NCBI GenBank assembly: GCA_001839685.1
Contig: MLAK01001259.1
Span: 1 to 38,788 of the forward strand
DNA from: Tritrichomonas foetus
Lineage: Eukaryota > Parabasalia > Tritrichomonadida > Tritrichomonadidae
Direction of reading: 5' to 3'
DNA: 38,788 nucleotides
A program made the position numbers and the translations under genes. The notes under the pieces were generated by a model. It saw nothing but the letters and a program-made list of their open reading frames with translations. It was not told where the DNA came from and did no database searches. How positions within the stretch are numbered: position 1 is the stretch's first letter; every line of letters begins with the position of its first letter. Positions 1-8,641 of the stretch are shown here, one piece after another.

Positions 1-399
1 AGCGAAGCGCAAAAAATCACAACTGTATACTCTACTTTTAAATTAAGAGTTCAATCAAAATCATAACAGTTGTCTAAAATTTATATATTGGTTTCTTCTA
101 ACACGTACTTTGTGGATCTATGCAATTACATTCAATTATATCATTTTAATGGTTCTAAAGAACAATAATTCATTGTTTTATATTTTTTCATTTATGCCAT
201 TATCACTCTTTTAGATATTAAATATAATTGTTTTAATGTACACTAACTTACATCATTATCAAATATATAATAAATACAGATTAAGTGCTATAATGAAATT
301 TATGTAGTTACCGAATTTATGAATAATGGCTACTTTGTTTGAAAGATAAACTTATTCATAAATGAATTTCATATATGTTAGAAAAACATTTAGATGAAT
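1..399. other. AT-rich non-coding stretch
   Basis: This stretch has very high AT content and many stops in all frames. I see no supported gene, RNA or repeat in it. It ends at a possible small coding relic. Confidence 0.5.
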
Positions 400-593
400 T
401 CACTTTATTAAATGCTTTTGAAATATATGATTGAGGCTTTCAGCAATGCATTTTTCTTCAGCAAGAATGATCCTAGTTTTTGCTTCATGAAGATCACTTT
501 AGGTCGAAATCTTATCATTCTCAATGATTCTCTTTTTTCAATTGCTGGCATTAATCTTTTGATAAAAATTCCATTTCCATCAGCACTGTCCAT
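400..593 (-). pseudogene. possible small frameshifted coding relic
   Basis: On the minus strand an ATG at 593 opens a frame with ordinary protein composition (begins MDSADGNGIFIKRLMPAIEK). About halfway, a different frame becomes the more protein-like one and ends in HIFQKHLIK and a TGA at 400-402. The two halves together would be roughly 64 codons, with one frameshift between them. The family is not recognised. It may be a decayed fragment, a sequencing slip, or chance in AT-rich DNA. Confidence 0.25.
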
Positions 594-678
594 TAGTTTA
601 AAAGCCTAAGAAAAGCGATTTATTCATGAATATATTTAAATTATTTTAATAACTCTAACTTTAGTATAAAACAGTAAA

Positions 679-1818
679 TTAAGGAAGCAATTTATCACTG
701 CCAATAAAGGTTCTTCTCAAAAGGGGTCTTAAAACCCTATGGCGAGTGTTGAGATAGTCAAATAAGACTCCTGCTGCATTATCCTGTGTTGCAATACCAT
801 CAAGTGGCCACATTAAAAATTTTCTCGCTTGTTTTATTTCATTCAAAACTTCTTCAATTTCCACCTTTTGTATTCGCTCATTAAATATTGAAATTTTACT
901 TAATGGAATTCTTACAGATACCTTCGAATAGTTTACATGTGTGTTTGCATACGCTGGTAAGAAAGGAGGTCCAATAAAAACTGGCATTGATCCAGCACGT
1001 AAAATTTCATAAATGAAAAAAGGAGTAAAACCACCACTTGAATGTATAACAGTAAATTGAGAAATTGCAACTTCATCAATTACATGATTCAAATTTTCCG
1101 AATTTTCAATTAAAAGATTTTCAGAAGTCATGCTTGTTGCATCTTCTGAGCTTTTGATTTTTTCAAAAAGTTCTTTTATTTCAGAGGAATTTCCAAGAAA
1201 CAAAAATTTCCGAGTTTTTGTCATTATTGGATAATTTTGGCGCATTTGGAGAGGTGGAACTAAAATATGTCGACTTGTTATCCACCTTGAGGCTCGAATA
1301 TTTTCAATTGTTAAATTTGTAGTAATTAATACATGATCACTTTTCACAGATGAAGAATATTCTTGATTAGAATGCAGAGACATATATGAATCAACAACAA
1401 GATGGCGACTGCCTTTCCATTTTTTGAATGCATTATCATTTTTAAATATTTGGTTCATATTGGCACTAATATTTAAATTACGGAGATTGTTTGTGTAGAT
1501 TGGTGCAAATATAAAAGTTGCTTCAGTTTTATTCTTTGTAGCAAATTGTGATTTCTTTAAAATGCAATGAATTAATGGTTCAAGTGTGTCATGCTCATTA
1601 AATTTGCATCCACAATCAGAGCAGCCAATAGAATCTATATTAAATCGAGATTCTACATTTTCAATAAAGATACTCAAGGGTTTTCCTCCAATCGGATAAT
1701 CTTCCCCGAAAAGGCTGAATAAAAGTGGAATTGAATGACTGTCAATAAATCTATAGATAAAACAACAAGAGGTCATCAATAGAAAGCCACAAAGCATGCC
1801 ATACTTGGGCAAATACAT
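679..1818 (-). CDS. exostosin-like (GT47-type) glycosyltransferase, type II membrane protein
   Basis: This is a 379-residue protein if started at the ATG at 1818; the frame is open three codons further upstream, but only to a TTG. Near the N-terminus a hydrophobic segment (about residues 8-24, LCGFLLMTSCCFIYRF) looks like the signal anchor of a type II Golgi protein. The C-terminal half has the exostosin-type donor-binding pattern: FTVIHSSGGFTPFFIYEILR, then AGSMPVFIGP. A run of the type ILVPP, followed by a KFLFLGN strand, precedes it, as in GT47 enzymes. A cysteine-rich patch (CSDCGC) lies at about residues 66-71. By family, the enzyme would transfer a sugar from a nucleotide-sugar in the Golgi; substrate and linkage cannot be read from sequence. 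At about 380 residues it is about the size of plant GT47 and other single-domain exostosin-like proteins and lacks the second GT64 domain of animal EXT proteins. The exostosin assignment is by motif reading and is fairly good. Confidence 0.65.
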   Translation of the reverse strand: MYLPKYGMLCGFLLMTSCCFIYRFIDSHSIPLLFSLFGEDYPIGGKPLSIFIENVESRFNIDSIGCSDCGCKFNEHDTLEPLIHCILKKSQFATKNKTEATFIFAPIYTNNLRNLNISANMNQIFKNDNAFKKWKGSRHLVVDSYMSLHSNQEYSSSVKSDHVLITTNLTIENIRASRWITSRHILVPPLQMRQNYPIMTKTRKFLFLGNSSEIKELFEKIKSSEDATSMTSENLLIENSENLNHVIDEVAISQFTVIHSSGGFTPFFIYEILRAGSMPVFIGPPFLPAYANTHVNYSKVSVRIPLSKISIFNERIQKVEIEEVLNEIKQARKFLMWPLDGIATQDNAAGVLFDYLNTRHRVLRPLLRRTFIGSDKLLP

Positions 1819-2552
1819 CGAAACCAAATAAAATAAATGAAAAATTTATAAAAGATAATTTTATTTATATAATCAATCATAATCTTACAGTTGTATATAT
1901 AAATAATATAGAGTGAAATACATACGATTTTTCAAGATATTTATATTTTACAATTTATCCATTTTTTTTGACATAACATGTCATTATAAGATCTTGAATG
2001 CTTTCAAGAATGAATCATAAGAATTTCATAATTAAAACATTCAATCCTTTTGAAATAACATTTTAATTATACCTTTGCATTAACACCAAAAGTTAAGCCA
2101 GAAAATCAAATTCACCATAATATTTGGCCAAACTTGGTCCAGGTCTTTGTCTAGTTAAGATGAATTGCAGAGGTTTTTTTCTGTTATCTATGCCTTGCCA
2201 TTTTTATTATTATTATTATTTTTATTTTGAATATAGATATGAATAGTGGTCTTTTCGAACTATCATGTCAATATGCATGACCCCCTACCCATGGATATTT
2301 TGTTTTAAAAATGATTTTCGCACGATCACCTGATGAAAGTCGGATACCTGCTTGATGTGTCTATAAAAATGGGTATTTGACGCACCTAGATTTTTGAATT
2401 AAGGAGAAAAAAAGAAAGAAAAAGTAAATTCATGGATAGTGAAATTTAATGATTAAAAACAAATAAAAGTGAAAGAAAAAACAACTTCAAATGATGTATG
2501 ACAGCATCAAAGACCATTAAATGATCTCTGTTCAGACTTTTTCAATGAATCC
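1819..2552. other. intergenic spacer with repeat copy and ATT microsatellite
   Basis: No gene is seen. The spacer contains a divergent copy of the MITE-like element (from 2076), a short ATT/ATTT microsatellite at about 2200-2227, and otherwise AT-rich unique sequence. Confidence 0.5.
2076..2150 (+). mobile_element. MITE-like element, copy B (degenerate right end)
   Basis: The left end reads TGCATTAACACCAAAAGTTA and continues AGCCAGAAAAT. It matches the left end of copy C at 38554 and the reverse complement of the right end of copy A at 24391 at about 27 of 31 positions. The interior shares ATTTGGCCAAACTTGG with the reverse complement of copy A. The right terminal repeat is not well preserved, so the end coordinate is approximate. 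Confidence 0.45.
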
Positions 2553-2921
2553 TTAGATTGTTGGAATCATCCACCAATCGTATCCTCTGACACGCTTCCA
2601 GCAGCAGGCCATCATCCAGGATATTCGGAGGCTCGGTAGAAGCATTATTAATCCTGCGGCAAAACCAAAGCTTGGTGGAATTCGAAAATTATTTTTCATT
2701 GCTTCATCTGGAAAATCAAGAACGCTGAAAACCGCCAGAAATACACCAGTGAAAATTCCAGCAATTGATAAAAATAAAGTCGGGATGTGCGTTGGTGGAG
2801 GTGCCTCTCCATTTGTAATTTTCCAAATTGTTGTGCGTATCATATTAATTGCGATTTCAATGATATCGAGGTGACATCCTTGGATATGTTTTCGATTTGG
2901 AGAAGCAGAAATGGGTTGCAT
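2553..2921 (-). CDS. TMEM230/TMEM134-family small membrane protein
   Basis: This is a 122-residue protein starting at the ATG at 2921. It has two hydrophobic segments, about residues 46-68 (IPTLFLSIAGIFTGVFLAVF) and 82-101 (PPSFGFAAGLIMLLPSLRIS). The C-terminal end, LLPSLRISWMMACCWKRVRG followed by YDWWMIP, matches the diagnostic end of TMEM230/TMEM134 proteins (a second membrane helix ending in LPG-like, then a tyrosine/tryptophan helix, RGY and an acidic/aromatic IP motif). In animals TMEM230 acts on secretory, endosomal and synaptic vesicles; the role here is inferred as vesicle trafficking. The first 25 or so residues look less conserved, and an internal ATG (MIRTTIW) could be the real start. 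The identification rests mainly on the C-terminal motif. Confidence 0.6.
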   Translation of the reverse strand: MQPISASPNRKHIQGCHLDIIEIAINMIRTTIWKITNGEAPPPTHIPTLFLSIAGIFTGVFLAVFSVLDFPDEAMKNNFRIPPSFGFAAGLIMLLPSLRISWMMACCWKRVRGYDWWMIPTI

Positions 2922-3679
2922 GGACTAGTATTCTGTGATGGATACAACTGATTTTTGAAAGTATTCTGACACCGATTTGACAAAATCTGTTTTTTAATTT
3001 TTACTTTTTCAATATAAATTACTTTAACTGACTTCAAGTTTCTCCAAGATAAAAAAAACTTTTTCAATAAAAATCAGATGGTCAAATAGTCAGGAAAATA
3101 TTTCAAAAATATTGAATATTTTCAATAATTGAATATTTTACGAAATCTTTCGTGAATTCGTTCATTATTTTTTGTGTAGATTTGAATAAAACATATAATT
3201 CAATTCAAAAAATCGATCACATTAAATAAATCTTATCGATTTTCTGTCAGGAGTTTATCGCAACTGAACTTCCAAATATCAAGTATCATTTAGGATAAAT
3301 AAATGACCAATATATGATATTCTTGTGGAATTAACTTTCTTGCAGAAATTGACCGAAATTTGATATGAAGAAATGAGATATTCTCTTATGGCGAACCTAA
3401 TCGAAATTTATTGTGTTTTTATGGTGGAATAAGGAAGATCACAAACAATTCTAAAGAAAGCATGAACCGCTTAAATTTGTTACAACAAAATAATGTGAAA
3501 AAATATAAACCGTTTCACATCTGCATAATTATAATCAATACCAAAAAAATACCTGATGAAATAATATGATTAGAAAACTGAAAACTCGTTCACATAGAAA
3601 TTCATTATTGGAGTTTCTCTAAGAATTCAAAAGTGGGAGAAATAAATGAGAGAAAACGTATTAAATCACTGTAATTTAT
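2922..3679. other. AT-rich intergenic spacer
   Basis: There are about 750 bases between two minus-strand genes. I see short AT-rich palindromic patches (for example around 3105-3140) but no gene, RNA or clear repeat. A 75-codon minus-strand frame here has only a TTG start and no protein-like pattern, so I do not call it. Confidence 0.5.
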
Positions 3680-5365
3680 TCACTTTGTTTTTTCTATTTT
3701 GTCTAAATTGTTCAAAAGATCAACTTTTCCTTCATTTACAAGTCTTACAATGAGTTCTCCAAAGAGAGTATTTGCCCAAGCGAACCATTTCCTTGTGAAG
3801 TCTGTTGGATCATCAACGAGGAAGCTTTCATGCATGAAGCCAGTATCTCCGTCAGTATCACGAAGCATCTTCACACATTCTCTAATTTCTTCATCGCTTT
3901 GGCTTGTGAGTGCCCTCATTATGATTGACATTGGCCAAGAGTAGTTATATCCAATGTGTGGTCCACCAATTCCTTCTCCTTTCTTTCCTTTAAAGAAGTA
4001 TGGATTATCTAAGCTCCACACGAACTTCCTTGTGTTTTGATAAATAGGATCATCAATTGGCATATCAGTTAAATATGGAAGAGAAAGAAGGCTTGGAACA
4101 TTAGCATCATCCATCATGTAGTAACTGCCATAACCATCAACTTCATATGCATAAATCTTTCCATATTTTGGATGTTCAACAACTGCGTATTTCTTTAAGG
4201 CTGCTTCAACTTCATCAGCAAGGTCTAAGCATTCACTTGCGAATTCGAAATCTTTCACAATTTTCTTGGAGATTTCAGCAAGTTGTCTCAAAGAATTAAC
4301 TGCAAAGAAATTCGATGGAATCAAAAATGGTAAAGTTGTAGAATCATCAGATGGTCTGAAAAATGAGACAATTAATCCAACTGGATTAATTGGTGATCCT
4401 CGTCCATTGTTGTTAATCGTATCAGTTGCACGTTCAGTTTTACGTTGGAAGGTATAATAAAACTTTCCATCTTTACGTTGTTGCTCTTTAAATGTTTGAA
4501 CAATTAATTTTGCAGAAATTTGCCAGTCTTCATCAAAAATACTAGTATCGCCTGTAGTCTTCCAGTATTTGTGAGCTAAACGAATTGGATAACAAAGTGA
4601 ATCGATTTCATACTTACGTTCATGTGTATAAGGTTTCATATCAGTGTAATCATCTTTCCACTCACTCCATTCATCAACATGTGTGAATCCGTTAGCATAA
4701 GGGTCAATTTGAATTGACTTAACCTGACGGTTGACAACACCTGCAATTAATCTCTGGAGATTGAAATCGTTCTGGCAAATGGAGACATACGGGAATACTT
4801 GGGCGCCTGAATCACGAAGCCACATGGCATCAATGTCTCCAGTGATTACGAATGTATCAGGCTTGGAATTATTCATTTCAAAATACACAGTAGTATCCAA
4901 TGTGTTTGGGAAACAGTTTTCAAACATCCATGAAAGCTTTTCATCAGTGAGAACATTTTTCACATCACGGATCTGATTTTCGACAGCATCGGATCTGAAT
5001 CGACGATCTTCTGGGAAAGGTCTTTTCGTTGGATAGACCTGTGAGTTCTTAATTGGAACTCCCATGTTTTCTGTGACATTCACGCTTCGTATTTCGTTTT
5101 GGCAGATATTCGAAAAAACGCAGAGCTTCATGGGCGTCGTACGGAGTTTATCGGCTTGGTGAATCCACGAGACTGAAACTTTCGATACGAATTCTGTACA
5201 AATGTCTGAATCAGAGCCAAGAGAGACGCATTGTGATATTAAATCTTGTTGAATTTTTTGCTGTGATTGGCCTTGTCGTGATGCCTCGATGGCGGTGCTG
5301 GCAAGCTTCATGCAGACATTGCACTTGATTCGAGAAAGAGAAAGTGTGAGCAAGAAAGCAAGCAT
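3680..5365 (-). CDS. secreted saposin-B domain fused to GH125 exo-alpha-1,6-mannosidase
   Basis: The protein has 561 residues, starting at the ATG at 5365 (the codon before it is TTG). Residues 1-13 or so form a short signal peptide. Residues 15-88 form a complete saposin B-type domain with six cysteines at 15, 18, 46, 56, 82 and 88, spaced C-x2-C, C-x9-C and C-x5-C. From about residue 125 to the end it is glycoside hydrolase family 125: GDIDAMWLRDSGAQ at 177-190, KPYTHERKYEIDSLCYP at 244-260, then GIGGPHIGYNYSWPMSIIMR, GDTGFMHESF and TRKWFAWANTLFGELIV. GH125 enzymes are metal-independent exo-acting mannosidases that remove alpha-1,6-mannose, and are known from bacteria and fungi. The saposin domain probably binds lipid or membrane and could present glycolipid or membrane substrates in a lysosome or phagosome. 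The gene is divergent from an acid phosphatase gene. Termination is at TGA. Confidence 0.9.
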   Translation of the reverse strand: MLAFLLTLSLSRIKCNVCMKLASTAIEASRQGQSQQKIQQDLISQCVSLGSDSDICTEFVSKVSVSWIHQADKLRTTPMKLCVFSNICQNEIRSVNVTENMGVPIKNSQVYPTKRPFPEDRRFRSDAVENQIRDVKNVLTDEKLSWMFENCFPNTLDTTVYFEMNNSKPDTFVITGDIDAMWLRDSGAQVFPYVSICQNDFNLQRLIAGVVNRQVKSIQIDPYANGFTHVDEWSEWKDDYTDMKPYTHERKYEIDSLCYPIRLAHKYWKTTGDTSIFDEDWQISAKLIVQTFKEQQRKDGKFYYTFQRKTERATDTINNNGRGSPINPVGLIVSFFRPSDDSTTLPFLIPSNFFAVNSLRQLAEISKKIVKDFEFASECLDLADEVEAALKKYAVVEHPKYGKIYAYEVDGYGSYYMMDDANVPSLLSLPYLTDMPIDDPIYQNTRKFVWSLDNPYFFKGKKGEGIGGPHIGYNYSWPMSIIMRALTSQSDEEIRECVKMLRDTDGDTGFMHESFLVDDPTDFTRKWFAWANTLFGELIVRLVNEGKVDLLNNLDKIEKTK

Positions 5366-5506
5366 CAAATTCTCTTTAGAAAAAAATAATTGATTTTGAA
5401 AGAAATTTGAGAAAAAATAAAAAAACTAAAATCCAAAAACTCACAATTATTGAACTGTCATTCAAAACATCAAATATTGTTATTGAATTGTGGCAGAGTT
5501 GACTTT

Positions 5507-5549
5507 TTGTTGACATCTTGCCAGAAATCTGTCAACAGAATGTCAACAA
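5507..5549. repeat. 10-bp inverted repeat in divergent promoter
   Basis: TTGTTGACAT at 5507-5516 and its exact reverse complement ATGTCAACAA at 5540-5549 are separated by 23 bases. The spacer contains another GTCAA (TGTCAACAG, 5530-5538). The arrangement suits a dimeric regulator site, but no function is shown. Confidence 0.45.
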
Positions 5550-5724
5550 GCTTGCCATCAACCAAAGACAAATGCCAGTTATCCTTGAGAAATAATTTTC
5601 ACTGTTATCTTAATATGGCATTTTGAGATCAGTATTAACTAGTATTTTATAGTATTTAATTAATACTAAGTATTTCATTGAAAAGAGCCGAGATGAAATT
5701 TGAAATATTGTTATGATCGGTGAA

Positions 5725-5735
5725 ATGTGATATGA
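5725..5735 (-). promoter_or_regulatory. recurring 11-mer TCATATCACAT (upstream of acid phosphatase)
   Basis: This is an exact copy on the minus strand, ending 56 bases before the ATG of the acid phosphatase gene. The same 11-mer occurs exactly at four other sites in the window, three of them just upstream of genes. Confidence 0.45.
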
Positions 5736-5791
5736 AAAACAAATGAGGAAGGGTTAATTTACTTAAGAACGATAGAGATAACAAATCTTAT

Positions 5792-6961
5792 ATGTTTTTC
5801 CTTCTTCTCACACAGTTCGCAAAATCACTTCCTGATCGATGCACAGCTACTGTCAAAACTGCTGACCCTATTCCTAACATGACATTGACGTATGTTCAAG
5901 TAATGACTCGTCATGGAATGAGAACGCCAATTGAGAAACTACCAGAAGACAAATCGCTTCGCGGAAGCTGGGAATGCAATCCAATTGATGCTCTAGCTTC
6001 ACGTACTTCGACTTCGCCATCTCGCCATTATCGACTCGTCCATCACGAAATCGATGAAAGACTTCTTCCATACCCACCGTCATGCAGTAATGGAGATCTC
6101 ACAATCGAAGGTATGGAACAACATTTAAACGTCGGTAAACTCTACAGGAAACACCTCGTTGACGATCTTCATTTCTTACCCGAAAAATTCGATCCACAGC
6201 AATTTTCGTTCGTTTCTTCGCCGGTTGACAGATGCTTCAGAAGCGCCGAGTCATTTATTTACGGTCTTTATCCACCAGAAGATCCAAATGAGGTCATTGC
6301 AATTCAAACTGGTTCAGCCGCTGTTTCGTCGCTTGTCATTCCGGGTGAGAATTGTAAAGAAGCTTCCGATTTCATAAACGATTTCCGCCACAGCCAACAA
6401 TACGATGATTTCATTAATTCCACAATCGACGATCTCAGGGAGCCTTTGGAGCGTTTCAAGCTTGATAAAACATTTGAGGGCTATGACCAACTCTGCTCAT
6501 GGGTTGTTTCATTCACCTGTAATGAAAACGCAAGAGTTCCATCATTCATCTCTGAAAAAGTGGTCGATACCTGCTACAGGGTTTGCTCATTTAACCAATT
6601 TGGCACATTTAAGGCCGCACCATCCCCAGGACTCATCGCTTCAACCGCTGTGCGCCAGGCAATGAAGCTCGCCGATCTTGCAATCGCTTCGGCCTCTGGC
6701 AAGAAGTTTGCTTTATTCAGTGCGCATGACACGACAGTTGCCGCTTACTTGACGCTTCTCGGGTTCTCAGACGACGACAGGCCACCGCCATACGCATCAC
6801 ATCTTGCGATGGAGCTTTGGAAAGATGAACATGATCAATTATACGTGCGATATGTTTTTAATGGTGATGAAGTTCCACTTTCTGGATTTTCCAACCAGAC
6901 CCTTGTAAGATTTGACGAATTTAGATCATATATTGCACCACTTATTGATTATTGCAAATAA
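5792..6961 (+). CDS. secreted histidine acid phosphatase (histidine phosphatase branch 2)
   Basis: The protein has 389 residues. It begins with a short signal peptide (MFFLLLTQFAKS), probably cut near residue 12-15. The catalytic R-H-G-x-R-x-P motif is intact at residues 40-46 (RHGMRTP), carrying the phospho-accepting His41. The C-terminal proton donor pair His-Asp is at about 312-313 (LFSAHDTT). An internal phosphate-site arginine lies in the SSPVDRCFRSAESF segment. Cysteines are spaced as in secreted acid phosphatases. The size matches lysosomal/prostatic acid phosphatases; PXYLP1-like phosphoxylose phosphatase is an alternative within the same branch. Predicted activity is hydrolysis of phosphomonoesters in lysosomes or outside the cell. 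GC-richer codons than the flanks suggest good expression. Confidence 0.88.
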   Translation: MFFLLLTQFAKSLPDRCTATVKTADPIPNMTLTYVQVMTRHGMRTPIEKLPEDKSLRGSWECNPIDALASRTSTSPSRHYRLVHHEIDERLLPYPPSCSNGDLTIEGMEQHLNVGKLYRKHLVDDLHFLPEKFDPQQFSFVSSPVDRCFRSAESFIYGLYPPEDPNEVIAIQTGSAAVSSLVIPGENCKEASDFINDFRHSQQYDDFINSTIDDLREPLERFKLDKTFEGYDQLCSWVVSFTCNENARVPSFISEKVVDTCYRVCSFNQFGTFKAAPSPGLIASTAVRQAMKLADLAIASASGKKFALFSAHDTTVAAYLTLLGFSDDDRPPPYASHLAMELWKDEHDQLYVRYVFNGDEVPLSGFSNQTLVRFDEFRSYIAPLIDYCK

Positions 6962-7187
6962 TTATTTGAATATTTTTTTTTCTCTAGGCTGATGCATGTC
7001 TATCTAATTTACGTATTCAAACATGTTGTAAAACAGATTTTGATGTAGAGTAAAAGAAGAATATTAATTGATAAATATTCCAATATTGATGATTTTGTTT
7101 AATTTCAGAATATAATTGGTTGATGATTGAATATGATGGGCCATTTAAGTTATTAAAAAAGAAAATTGATGTAATTTTGAAATTTTA

Positions 7188-7198
7188 TCATATCACAT
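7188..7198 (+). promoter_or_regulatory. recurring 11-mer TCATATCACAT (upstream of RPS18)
   Basis: This is an exact copy in the gene's orientation, 38 bases before the RPS18 start codon. It is followed closer to the ATG by GACCTTTTTAAAATA, which resembles in position and sequence the CCTTTT-type core element described near trichomonad transcription starts. Confidence 0.45.
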
Positions 7199-7236
7199 GT
7201 CAATTCAAGACGGTTTTGGTCGACCTTTTTAAAATA

Positions 7237-7701
7237 ATGCCTTTGGAAGTTACTGATCCATCAGCATTCCGTGATATGGTCCGTATGCTCGCAACAAACG
7301 TCGATGGCCGCAAGCCACTCTATCTCGCTCTTACAAACATCGCCGGTCTTGGTCGCAGATTCTCACATGCCGTCTGCCGCCGCGCTGGCCTCGACCCACT
7401 CCGCCGCGCTGGAACACTCACAGCACCAGAAGAAGAACGTATCGTCGCTATCATCCAAAACCCAGTCGAAAATGGTATCCCAGTCTGGATGCTCAACCGC
7501 CGTTTCGATCGCGCAACAGGAAAAGATCTCCAATGGGCAGGTACCGATCTTGGCGCCAACCTCCGTAACGATATCGAAAGAATGAAGAAGATGAGGATGA
7601 AGCGCGGTATCCGCCACGGACTCCACCTTAAGGTTCGTGGTCAATGCACTAAATCCACAGGACGTCGTGGTACAGCTGTCGGTGTCGAACGTAAGAAGTA
7701 A
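7237..7701 (+). CDS. RPS18: 40S ribosomal protein S18 (uS13)
   Basis: This is a 154-residue protein starting at the ATG at 7237 (MPLEVTDPSAFRDMVRML). An in-frame upstream ATG at 7120 would add 39 AT-rich, non-conserved residues and is rejected, because eukaryotic S18 is about 152 residues and begins at this point. Conserved features are the helix-two-turn-helix (IAGLGRRFSHAVCRRAG), the PVENGIPVWMLNR segment and the C-terminal basic tail, with HGLHLKVRGQ, TKSTGRRG and a lysine-rich end. The protein sits in the head of the small ribosomal subunit, contacting P-site tRNA and inter-subunit bridges. Codons are strongly biased to C-ending synonyms, as expected for a highly expressed gene in an AT-rich genome. 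A T23 tract lies 54 bases after the stop. Confidence 0.97.
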   Translation: MPLEVTDPSAFRDMVRMLATNVDGRKPLYLALTNIAGLGRRFSHAVCRRAGLDPLRRAGTLTAPEEERIVAIIQNPVENGIPVWMLNRRFDRATGKDLQWAGTDLGANLRNDIERMKKMRMKRGIRHGLHLKVRGQCTKSTGRRGTAVGVERKK

Positions 7702-8104
7702 ACATCTATTCCATCTCTTTATGGAATTGTCTCCCAATTTAAATTGCATCTCTTCTTTTTTTTTTTTTTTTTTTTTTTCTTTTTTTTCAAAATACTGCAT
7801 CGTCAGTAATTACTCATTTTAGAATTCTAACGCATGATTTCAGATTTAGTTATGGAAATTTTTTTCGAAAAACAGATTTTTCATTTTTATGTAAAAGTTT
7901 GTCTATTTTCTCAAGAAATATAATATGTTGAAGTTTTATTATGCTTATTTTATTTACTATTATTTGTTTGGGATTTGAATATATGTTTATGCGATGATTT
8001 ATAATTTATATGGTGAGATAAAAGAGTATTATTTTTACCACTCATTTTGAAATGATTAGTGACCAAATAATACTTCAAAAAGAAAAGCTATAATTTATTT
8101 TCGG
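7702..8104. other. RPS18 3' spacer with T tract
   Basis: There is no gene here. A run of 23 T at 7756-7778 is followed by one C and eight more T, then ordinary AT-rich sequence up to the next start codon. Confidence 0.55.
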
Positions 8105-8641
8105 ATGGAAAACTCAGCAGATTTCAATAAATTTCTTTCAATCCAACTCAAAATACAGAAGGCTCGTGATGGGTTTGAAGTCAAGCTCCTTACTCCGATC
8201 GAATTCAATGCAATATTATATTTAACATATGATCTTCGCCAGTTCATCGTCAAGCCAACTGGTGCCTATCCTGCTTTCGATGCTATTGTTATTCCGATTC
8301 TTTCAATTACGTCCATGAATACGACAGAACCAGCCACAATCGCCGATTCAAATCCAACAGTTCATCTTCGTCTCACTTTGCCGCCATTTTCAGTTTCTAT
8401 TTCGTTCCCCTCAGATTGCCGGTCGTTCTCAAGCTTCATCGAGTCGCTTGAATTCCTTAGGGCAACAATGACTCCATCGCATATGACGCAGGCCCAGAGA
8501 GAAATCCACGAGCTACGGAAAACAAACGAAGAACTAACCGAAACGATAGAAAGTCTTCATACAACGAAGCTCCAACAAGACCAAGTCATTCAACAATTAT
8601 CATGCTTACTTAAATCCATGACAACATCATCAAACGAGTGA
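8105..8641 (+). CDS. small globular-head plus coiled-coil protein, unknown function
   Basis: The protein has 178 residues and starts at the ATG at 8105. Residues about 1-125 look like a compact beta-rich domain (alternating hydrophobics, for example NPTVHLRLTLPPFSVSISF). Residues about 128-170 form a coiled coil with heptads of Leu/Ile (EIHELRKTNEELTETIESLH). Head-plus-coil is the layout of the XRCC4/XLF/PAXX/SAS-6 fold group, and the length is similar to PAXX, but I see no diagnostic residues and do not assign it. Codon use resembles that of expressed genes nearby. It ends at TGA; the sequence after it is not protein-like. Confidence 0.75.
   Translation: MENSADFNKFLSIQLKIQKARDGFEVKLLTPIEFNAILYLTYDLRQFIVKPTGAYPAFDAIVIPILSITSMNTTEPATIADSNPTVHLRLTLPPFSVSISFPSDCRSFSSFIESLEFLRATMTPSHMTQAQREIHELRKTNEELTETIESLHTTKLQQDQVIQQLSCLLKSMTTSSNE

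Larger units (their letters stand above)
5366..5791. promoter_or_regulatory. shared divergent promoter region (GH125 / acid phosphatase)
   Basis: This 426-base region lies between two divergent secreted-hydrolase genes and must hold both promoters. It contains a cluster of GTCAA/TTGAC half-sites, with an exact 10-bp inverted repeat (TTGTTGACAT at 5507-5516, ATGTCAACAA at 5540-5549) and further half-sites near 5498-5504 and 5530-5538. It also carries one exact copy of the recurring 11-mer (ATGTGATATGA, 5725-5735), 56 bases before the phosphatase start. Confidence 0.45.

Noticed and set aside
7120..7236. In-frame N-terminal extension of ribosomal protein S18
   Set aside because: The 39 extra residues are AT-rich and unlike S18. 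The family starts at the ATG at 7237, and the extension overlaps the putative promoter elements.
7363..7800. 145-codon minus-strand frame over RPS18
   Set aside because: It is antisense to a certain gene and its N-terminus is made of the T tract (poly-Lys).
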